From JBDTRY01 sp039931435 (lineage in GTDB: Bacteria > Acidobacteriota > Thermoanaerobaculia > Gp7-AA8), in NCBI GenBank assembly GCA_039931435.1, contig JBDTRY010000046.1:1-20256 (forward strand): 20,256 bases of DNA. Direction: 5' to 3'. The first letter of the stretch is position 1. Each line of letters starts with the position of its first letter. The position numbers and the translations under genes are program-made. The notes beneath the pieces were generated by a model that searched no databases, had not been told where the DNA came from, and saw nothing but the letters and a program-made list of their open reading frames with translations. Below, in pieces: positions 1 through 4,808 of the stretch.

Positions 1-396
1 CCCGGCGTCGGAGAGCCGGATCTGATCATCCGAAATCTGCCTGAGCTTCCTGAAATGCTCACGCAGTCCCGCCACCATAGCCTCGTCACGCCGCTCCTCA
101 GCGAGGTCGATCGCCGCTGCCGACTTCTTCTCGAAGTCCCTGACGGCGTCGTCGTAACTCGCCAGAAACTCGGTGCGGCGGGACAGGGTGTACCCCCGAG
201 CGGCGCCGAGCATTACTGCCAGGTCGCGGTCCATGGAGAGCATCTTCTCCATGAGCGGTTCGTAGATCTGGTGAACGCGATAGTTCTGTTGCTTCTCGAG
301 GTTGAGTACGAACAGATTGAGAGCGACACCGGTGACGATCAGCACCATCAACGCTGCAAAAGCAGCCCACAGACTACGATGAATCGAGACTTCCAT
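1..396 (-). CDS. Membrane sensor protein with CHASE3-like domain (5' part, runs off the left edge)
   Basis: Reading the minus strand from the ATG at 396-394 gives 132 codons that stay open to base 1, so the gene is cut by the window edge. Two in-frame stops lie just upstream of this ATG, so it is the first possible start; no clear Shine-Dalgarno is visible. Residues about 9-32 form one hydrophobic transmembrane helix. After it comes a charged, helical extracytoplasmic stretch with the pattern LGAARGYTLSRRTEFLASYD, typical of CHASE3 sensor domains, which precede histidine kinase, diguanylate cyclase or chemoreceptor output modules. The output domain is outside the window, so the type of receptor cannot be decided. 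The gene is divergent from the Ku operon. The family is inferred from the helix plus CHASE3-like pattern only. Confidence 0.7.
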   Translation of the reverse strand, partial: MEVSIHRSLWAAFAALMVLIVTGVALNLFVLNLEKQQNYRVHQIYEPLMEKMLSMDRDLAVMLGAARGYTLSRRTEFLASYDDAVRDFEKKSAAAIDLAEERRDEAMVAGLREHFRKLRQISDDQIRLSDAG

Positions 397-701
397 CGGT
401 TAGCGTCAGACGACCCAGGCCTCCCGTTGCAATTGAGAGGCCGCAGACGGCGCCATGGGGCCCGGATGGGTGAACGATTCCCGACGGGCAGGCCGGCCAA
501 ATCCAGGAGGGTGTCAGCTGATCGCCGCGCCGCTCTCGTTTTCCCATGCGGTGCGTCCGGGCCGGCCCCCGGCTCGCGGGTGACCGGAAATGTCCTGGGC
601 CACGCAATCCTTTTGCGTATTACGTACTTAGCTGGGATCATAGATCCCCTTCCAGCAGCTGAGCTGGAACGGTCAATGCAACGGATTACTGGAGGATTCC
701 A
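397..701. other. Divergent intergenic region between the sensor gene and ku
   Basis: These 305 bases lie between two divergent genes, and I see no credible gene in them. They hold an inverted repeat GGCCTC/GAGGCC (418-423 and 437-442, 13-nt loop) near the sensor start, and two more inverted repeats just upstream of ku, listed separately. An AT-richer stretch around 607-645 is where a ku promoter would be expected, but no -35/-10 pair with good spacing stands out, so no promoter is called. Confidence 0.5.
634..669. promoter_or_regulatory. Two tandem inverted repeats in the ku leader (possible operator)
   Basis: GGGATC-ATA-GATCCC at 634-648 is a perfect 6-bp palindrome with a 3-nt spacer. TTCCAGC at 650-656 and GCTGGAA at 663-669 form a perfect 7-bp inverted repeat around AGCTGA. 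Both lie 33-68 bases upstream of the ku ATG, between the likely promoter and the ribosome-binding site. They could be a repressor or activator site or a leader hairpin. The base pairing is seen; the role is inference. Confidence 0.35.
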
Positions 702-1586
702 ATGGCGCTACGTCCTCTTCGCTCGGCTATGATTTCTTTCGGGCTCGTTTCTATCCCGGTGAAGTTCTACACGGCCACCTCCCAGGAAGACATTTCGTTC
801 AACCTTCTGCACGAGGCCTGCGGAACGAAGGTCAACCGCAAATACTTCTGTGCACACCACGAGCGAATCATCGAATCCGATGAATTGATTCGCGGATATC
901 AGATTTCCAAGGGCAAGTACGTCACCTTCACCGGCGAGGAGATCGAGGCGCTGGAGACCGACGACAATCGGGCCCTGGAGATCACCGAGTTCGTCGATCT
1001 CGACCAGATCGATCCCGTCTATTTCGACAAAGCCTATTACCTCGGACCTGGTACCGGGGGAGCCAAGACTTACCAGTTGCTCTCCGCGGCCATGAAAAAG
1101 CAGAACAAGGTCGCACTGGCCCGCTGGATCTCGGCACGCAAAGAGCATCTTGTGGTGCTACGCCCTTACGGCACGGGAATGATTCTGCACACGATGTATT
1201 ACGCCGACGAGGTTCGGGACTTCGGTCAGCTCGATGTTGAAGGCGGCGAGATCCGGGACAAGGAAATGAAGCTCGCCGAGATGCTCATCGACGAACTGTC
1301 CGAGAAGGAGTTCGATCCGTTGCGCTACAAAGACGAATATCGCGACCGTCTGGTGGAGCGAATCGAATCGAAATCACGCGGCGAAAACATCATCATCGCT
1401 CCTGAAGAAGAGGAACAGACGGGCGGCGAAGTCATCGACATCATGGAAGCGCTGAAGCGCAGCCTCGAAGGGGCGAAGCCGGCTCGGAGCCGCCGGCCAG
1501 CCGCGGAACCGGCCACTTCCACGAAAAAGAAGAGCGCTGCAGCCGAGAAGGCTCCGGCACGCGCCAGACGGAGAAACGTTTCCTGA
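702..1586 (+). CDS. ku: Ku, prokaryotic non-homologous end-joining DNA-end-binding protein
   Basis: Bacterial Ku is a homodimeric ring that threads onto double-strand DNA ends and recruits the end-joining ligase LigD. The 294-residue product has the usual bacterial length and family signature: it starts with ALRPLRSAMISFGLVSIPVK and continues with FNLLHEACGTKVNRKYFC and later IDPVYFDKAYYLGP, all characteristic of the Ku core (about residues 1-250). A Lys/Arg/Ala-rich C-terminal tail (about 258-294, ending ARARRRNVS) resembles the variable basic tails that aid DNA binding in other Ku proteins. A GGAGG at 691-695, six bases before the ATG, fixes the start. The LigD-type phosphoesterase gene begins 5 nt after the stop, so the two are almost certainly co-transcribed. 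Identification is secure. Confidence 0.97.
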   Translation: MALRPLRSAMISFGLVSIPVKFYTATSQEDISFNLLHEACGTKVNRKYFCAHHERIIESDELIRGYQISKGKYVTFTGEEIEALETDDNRALEITEFVDLDQIDPVYFDKAYYLGPGTGGAKTYQLLSAAMKKQNKVALARWISARKEHLVVLRPYGTGMILHTMYYADEVRDFGQLDVEGGEIRDKEMKLAEMLIDELSEKEFDPLRYKDEYRDRLVERIESKSRGENIIIAPEEEEQTGGEVIDIMEALKRSLEGAKPARSRRPAAEPATSTKKKSAAAEKAPARARRRNVS

Positions 1587-1591
1587 CCGAA

Positions 1592-2356
1592 ATGGCCACG
1601 AAGCTTCAGAAGTACCAGAAGATGCGCGATTTCGGCGACACCCCGGAGCCGTCCGGCAAATCCTCCCGGAAAAACCCTGCAAAAACCCTGATCTTCGTCG
1701 TTCAGAAGCACCACGCTTCGCACCTTCACTACGACTTCCGCCTGGAGATGGAGGGCGTCTTGAAATCCTGGGCCGTGCCCAGGGGACCGTCCTACGATCC
1801 AGGAACGAAACGGCTGGCGATGATGACCGAAGATCACCCCTACGAGTACGCCTCATTCGAAGGCGTGATCCCCTCGGGCAATTACGGAGCCGGGAATGTG
1901 ATCATCTGGGACGAAGGCACCTGGGAGTTCATCGAACCCGGTGACGATCCCGTCGCCGCGCTGGAAAAAGGAAAGCTGACCTTTCGATTGAAGGGAAAGA
2001 AGCTCATCGGAGAATGGGCGCTCGTGCAGCTGCGCGGGCGCTCGCAACGAGGAAACGAGTGGCTGCTCCTCAAGCATCGTGACCAGTACGCGTCGGCGAA
2101 ATTCGACGTCACAACCGAGATGCCTCTTTCGGTCATTTCGAAAAAAAGTGTCGACGAGATCGGAAGTGAACGAACATGGAAGAGCAATCGCGAAGCAGCA
2201 CCACGGAAGGCGCGAACAGTAGCGGATTCATTGCGGGAGAAGAAGAGCAGCACGCCTCGGCGGAAAGCGTCTTCGAATCCGGAGAGTTCGTCGCAGCCCT
2301 CCCGACGATCGTCGACGAAGGCTTCGACTCCCCGGAGTGGCTCTTCCAGGTCGTAG
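1592..2356 (+). CDS. Stand-alone LigD-type 3'-phosphoesterase (PE domain)
   Basis: The LigD PE domain trims 3'-phosphate and 3'-ribonucleotide ends during bacterial end joining. Here it is a separate 254-residue protein. The core (about residues 30-175) carries FVVQKHHASHLHYDFRLEME, then WAVPRGPS, DHPYEYASFEGVIP and NYGAGNVIIWDEGTWE. The residues known to matter in Pseudomonas LigD are all present: H40, H46, D48, R50, H82 and Y86 match its His42, His48, Asp50, Arg52, His84 and Tyr88. After residue 195 the protein is a low-complexity basic, Ser-rich tail, like the linker that joins PE to ligase in fused LigD proteins. The tail overlaps the next gene by 181 nt in another frame, so the original protein may have been a PE-ligase fusion broken by an indel. 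No strong Shine-Dalgarno precedes the ATG; translational coupling to ku is likely. Confidence 0.93.
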   Translation: MATKLQKYQKMRDFGDTPEPSGKSSRKNPAKTLIFVVQKHHASHLHYDFRLEMEGVLKSWAVPRGPSYDPGTKRLAMMTEDHPYEYASFEGVIPSGNYGAGNVIIWDEGTWEFIEPGDDPVAALEKGKLTFRLKGKKLIGEWALVQLRGRSQRGNEWLLLKHRDQYASAKFDVTTEMPLSVISKKSVDEIGSERTWKSNREAAPRKARTVADSLREKKSSTPRRKASSNPESSSQPSRRSSTKASTPRSGSSRS

Positions 2357-3234
2357 AGGAAGGGCTGCCCGTCCTCCTCGTCGCCGGCGCGAATCCGGAG
2401 ATCCGCAGCCGGCTGGGAAGGAATCTTCACCGCTTCTTTCCCGAGCTTCATCAGGCCATCGACTCGCTCCCTGCGGATTCGGTGCTCGACGCCCGTGTCA
2501 TCTGCCGGGACAGACCTGACGCTGCTCATGCTCGTATCTCGATGACCGATCACGAGATAGTGGCTGCAAGCCTGCGCTATCCCTGCCTGGCGGTGGCCCA
2601 TGACGCGCTGGTAATCGCGGGAGAGGATTTGCGCGCCCGAACGACCGCCGTCCGCCGGGACGCGCTGGCCGCGACCCTTTCAGGCCCGAGACACGCGATC
2701 GAACTGGCCATCGTCGCCGAGAACCACGGCATGGATATCGTGCAACTCGCCCTGAGCTCCAACGCTTCCGGAGTTCTGGCCAAACGAAAGGGCACCTACT
2801 ATCCGGGCCGGCTGACGCGCAGCTGGCGGTTCATTCCCTGCAACGGATGCCAGGAGTTCGTTGCAGGCGGGTATCAACGCAACGGACAGGAACTGATCAT
2901 CCTCGCTGGAGCCTTCGACGGATCCAGATTCGAGTTCGTCCGGAGCATCCGCGTCCCTGTGTCGCAACGGGCCACAGTACTTCGAAAGCTTCAACCGCTC
3001 ACGCGCCGCAACCATCCCTTCCACGAAAATCCCGCGTGGAAACTGGGCCGATTCTGGACAAGCCCAGAGCTGGTCGTTCAAACCGATCGGGGACGTTTCG
3101 TGCGGCTCCGGCCTGACCTCTGTCCGACGGACGTGCTCCTCCATCGAGAGGCGGCGGACGGTACGCCGAATATGCGCCGATCCAAAGGCGAATCCCTGAG
3201 GTTGCAGCGACGGCTGGGGTTCCCTCAGCCGTAG
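2176..3234 (+). CDS. LigD-type ATP-dependent DNA ligase homologue with a degenerate active site (pseudo-ligase)
   Basis: The 352-residue product follows the layout of a LigD ligase domain. It has an adenylation-domain entry LPTIVDEGFDSPEWLF (residues 42-57), RSRLGRNLHRFFPEL (77-91), GEDLRARTTAVRR (149-161), SGVLAKRKGTYYPGR (198-212) and an OB-fold part with QEFVAGGY (226-233) and FWTSPELV (293-300). The catalytic residues are gone. Motif I, normally EIKWDGYR with the adenylated lysine, is QVVEEGLP, so V60 replaces the lysine. Motif III VLDGE is VLDAR (R107 for Glu). Motif IV EG is SG (S198). Motif V DWLKIK is SWRFIP. It therefore should not form the ligase-AMP intermediate. The ATG at 2176 has GGAAG 9 nt upstream. 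Ligase-like sequence begins only near residue 40, so the first about 35 acidic/Ser-rich residues may come from reading the PE linker in another frame. It could be a scaffold or DNA-binding partner of Ku/PE, or a decaying gene. Confidence 0.8.
   Translation: MEEQSRSSTTEGANSSGFIAGEEEQHASAESVFESGEFVAALPTIVDEGFDSPEWLFQVVEEGLPVLLVAGANPEIRSRLGRNLHRFFPELHQAIDSLPADSVLDARVICRDRPDAAHARISMTDHEIVAASLRYPCLAVAHDALVIAGEDLRARTTAVRRDALAATLSGPRHAIELAIVAENHGMDIVQLALSSNASGVLAKRKGTYYPGRLTRSWRFIPCNGCQEFVAGGYQRNGQELIILAGAFDGSRFEFVRSIRVPVSQRATVLRKLQPLTRRNHPFHENPAWKLGRFWTSPELVVQTDRGRFVRLRPDLCPTDVLLHREAADGTPNMRRSKGESLRLQRRLGFPQP
3211..3231. terminator. Hairpin shared by the two convergent gene ends
   Basis: CGGCTG at 3211-3216 pairs with CAGCCG at 3226-3231, and part of GGG/CCC inside the loop can extend the stem. 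It sits exactly where the plus-strand pseudo-ligase and the minus-strand Nudix gene end and overlap (3225-3234). The position suggests a bidirectional terminator, but there is no T-tract on either side, so the role is uncertain. Confidence 0.3.
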
Positions 3235-3689
3235 ATCCGGACGCGCTGCTCGGGCGTAAGCGCCTGCCAGGACTCGCGTACCTGCAGCAGCAGCTTCTTT
3301 TCCGAATCGAAACTCGACCGCCGGATGGCGTCCTCGAGCTCGATCCAGGCGGCGTCGTCCACCTCGCTGAGCTGGGGCTCGATCTGGCCGCGCTCGTACT
3401 TCATGAGGTAAAAGTCGACCGTCTTGTGAATGAGACCTTCAGGGGTGCGGAAGAAGTACTCGATCGTCTCCAGACTCTGAAGGACCCGCGCTTCGAGACC
3501 CGTCTCTTCACGAACTTCACGCAGCGCGGCGTCCTGTGACGACTCGCCCTCGCTGACCGCTCCCTTCGGCAAGCCCCAACGCGTCTTACCCTTGGTTGCG
3601 ATCATGGCCACGAACGGAGATCCCTCCCGAACTGTAACCACCAGCCCTCCAGAGGAGTGTTGTTGCCGGCCTCTTCTCCGCTCCACCAT
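3225..3689 (-). CDS. Nudix hydrolase (MutT/Ap4A-hydrolase-like)
   Basis: Nudix enzymes hydrolyse nucleoside diphosphates linked to another moiety using a metal bound by the Nudix box. The box G-x5-E-x7-REVREETGL is complete at about residues 43-65 of this 154-residue reading, preceded by KTRWGLPKG as in Ap4A hydrolases and other small cytoplasmic Nudix proteins. The substrate cannot be told from sequence. Start choice: an upstream GTG at 3722 would add 11 residues of Arg-rich sequence without a ribosome-binding site. The ATG at 3689, or the adjoining GTG at 3686, lies just after GGCGGAGG, with the GTG at better spacing. The 3' end overlaps the convergent pseudo-ligase gene by 10 nt. Next to an end-joining operon a nucleotide-sanitising role is tempting, but the genes are on opposite strands and only neighbours. 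Confidence 0.92.
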   Translation of the reverse strand: MVERRRGRQQHSSGGLVVTVREGSPFVAMIATKGKTRWGLPKGAVSEGESSQDAALREVREETGLEARVLQSLETIEYFFRTPEGLIHKTVDFYLMKYERGQIEPQLSEVDDAAWIELEDAIRRSSFDSEKKLLLQVRESWQALTPEQRVRIYG

Positions 3690-3756
3690 TCGCCTCCGCC
3701 ATTGTACGCGGCGCAAGTGCACACTGTCAGCCGCAGTAACGGAGAGGCCGTCTGTA

Positions 3757-3785
3757 GTGACCTTTTCTGTCGAGAGATGTACATT
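3757..3785 (+). promoter_or_regulatory. Putative sigma70-type promoter for the small membrane protein gene
   Basis: GTGACC at 3757-3762 (4 of 6 to TTGACA) and TACATT at 3780-3785 (4 of 6 to TATAAT) are separated by exactly 17 bases. They would give a leader of about 25 nt before the ATG at 3819, which carries a strong AAGGAGG ribosome-binding site. Prediction from consensus only. Confidence 0.35.
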
Positions 3786-3818
3786 GGAGAGTGCAGGACG
3801 AACGTCAAGGAGGCTCGG

Positions 3819-4241
3819 ATGCCGTGGTTGACGGTGGTGAATGTCGTGGGTGTGCTCTTGATCGCCGGTCTTATCTGGTTTCTCCTTTCAAAACGGAACT
3901 CCGACGGTCTCCGGGTTATCGAAAGGAAGCACTCCGGCGAAGCCAGGCTGGTGAATCGAGCCGACTACGTCGAGGGCATGCAGCATCTGCCGGTCGTCCT
4001 CTGCCTCACCGATCGCGAACTCTTCTACGAGAACAACGACATGGAAGCTCATCTCGACCTCTCGCGGATTGAGGAGGTCGAATACACCCATGAGCTGGCG
4101 ACCGGAAAAGACGTCCCGCAGAGTACCGTTCTGCGCCTCCGTTCGCACGGACACACGTTCGAGTTCATCATCGACAAGTCCGCTGCCGAAAAATGGGTGA
4201 CGGCGTTCCCCACACACAGACTGGACGAACAGGCCGTTTGA
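3819..4241 (+). CDS. Small single-pass membrane protein with a possible PH-like cytoplasmic domain
   Basis: The start is fixed by AAGGAGG at 3807-3813, five bases before the ATG; the frame is open further upstream but has no ribosome-binding site there. The 140-residue product begins with a transmembrane helix (about residues 4-24, TVVNVVGVLLIAGLIWFLL). A soluble domain follows with the pattern VVLCLTDRELFYENN, LDLSRIEEVEY, TVLRLRSHGHTFEFII and AAEKWVTAF. A string of short beta strands ending in an amphipathic helix with a conserved Trp resembles bacterial PH-like or GRAM-like domains, which often bind lipids or act as membrane-linked adaptors. I do not recognise a named family and assign no function. 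It stands alone between the divergent Nudix gene and the tRNA cluster. Confidence 0.8.
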   Translation: MPWLTVVNVVGVLLIAGLIWFLLSKRNSDGLRVIERKHSGEARLVNRADYVEGMQHLPVVLCLTDRELFYENNDMEAHLDLSRIEEVEYTHELATGKDVPQSTVLRLRSHGHTFEFIIDKSAAEKWVTAFPTHRLDEQAV

Positions 4242-4304
4242 CGCTGACCTGACTGGCGAAGCCGCGTTTCCAGCCGGCAACCCAGGTGCGAGCCCGGCCT
4301 CGTT

Positions 4305-4337
4305 CCCCGCCGGTCCTTGCTGCACTCCTCGGCGGGG
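4305..4337 (+). terminator. GC-rich hairpin downstream of the small membrane protein gene
   Basis: CCCCGCCG at 4305-4312 and CGGCGGGG at 4330-4337 form a perfect 8-bp stem with a 17-nt loop, 64 bases after the stop codon and before the tRNA promoter. It could terminate the preceding transcript, but no T-run follows. Confidence 0.3.
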
Positions 4338-4383
4338 TTCACAGGCCTGATCCGCGGAATGGGCTCCGGGCACACCCTGTTGC

Positions 4384-4413
4384 TTGACAGGCATCGAGAA
4401 CGGCCATTAGATT
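4384..4413 (+). promoter_or_regulatory. Sigma70-type promoter of the tRNA cluster
   Basis: A perfect TTGACA at 4384-4389 is followed after 18 bases by TAGATT at 4408-4413 (4 of 6 to TATAAT). This places the transcript start a few bases before the mature 5' end of tRNA-Pro at 4427. The three tRNA genes downstream are close together with no other clear promoter, so they are probably one transcript. Confidence 0.65.
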
Positions 4414-4426
4414 ACCGGCTCGGTTT

Positions 4427-4503
<77 letters not shown>

Positions 4504-4555
4504 ACCGGCCCCGGACGTCGAAGCCATTCTCGCTGCATGCGTGATCAGCCGTACG

Positions 4556-4632
4556 GTGGGTATAGTTCAGTAGGTTAGAACGTCGGATTGTGGATCCGAA
4601 GGTCGAGGGTTCGAATCCCTCTACCCACCCCA
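4556..4632 (+). tRNA. tRNA-His (anticodon GUG)
   Basis: GTGGGTA (4556-4562) pairs with TACCCAC (4622-4628). The anticodon stem TCGGA/TCCGA holds TTGTGGA, giving GTG at 4590-4592. The base before the stem, G at 4555, faces C at 4629, the G-1:C73 pair that marks tRNA-His, so the mature RNA starts at 4555. CCA is encoded at 4630-4632. Confidence 0.97.
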
Positions 4633-4650
4633 CGCAGCTTCACCTCCCGC

Positions 4651-4727
4651 CTGCCCGTAGCTCAGTTGGATAGAGCAACAGCCTTCTAAGCTGTAGGTCC
4701 CCGGTTCGAGCCCGGGCGGGCAGACCA
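4651..4727 (+). tRNA. tRNA-Arg (anticodon UCU)
   Basis: CTGCCCG (4651-4657) pairs with CGGGCAG (4717-4723). The anticodon stem ACAGC/GCTGT encloses CTTCTAA, giving TCT at 4685-4687, which reads AGA/AGG. The D arm contains AGCTCAGTTGGATAGAGC and the T arm GGTTCGAGCC. Discriminator A and CCA (4725-4727) are encoded. Confidence 0.97.
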
Positions 4728-4737
4728 ATCCGGCCCG

Positions 4738-4806
4738 GGACTCTGCGCGGCAGAAAAGGCCCCCTGTTGCGAAAGTGCGGTCTGGCCTTTTTGCCGCGCA
4801 GACTCC
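4738..4806. repeat. Palindromic intergenic repeat, copy 1 (short form)
   Basis: The left arm 4738-4761 and right arm 4784-4806 are inverted copies with one mismatch and one bulged base: GGACTCTGCGCGGCAG then AAAAGGCC on the left, and the complement of GGAGTCTGCGCGGCA then AAAAGGCC on the right. The stem is about 22 bp with a 22-nt loop. The loop-side sequence CCCCCTGTTGCGAAAG is nearly the same as part of copy 2 (10659-10828), so the two belong to one family. It separates the tRNA cluster from the convergent membrane/spermidine-synthase-like gene, whose TAG stop lies 3 bases away (4809-4811). It can serve as a transcription stop for both strands. No transposase is nearby. Confidence 0.8.
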
Positions 4807-4808
4807 TG

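Noticed and set aside
55..732. 225-codon open frame on the plus strand
   Set aside because: It runs antisense to the CHASE3-like sensor gene and into the ku start, has no recognisable domain, and has no matching ribosome-binding site.
2141..2147. Run of seven A (AAAAAAA) in the phosphoesterase gene, considered as a programmed -1 frameshift site leading into the pseudo-ligase
   Set aside because: After a -1 shift here the frame meets TGA at 2167-2169, before the ligase frame opens, so the shift could not make a PE-ligase fusion.
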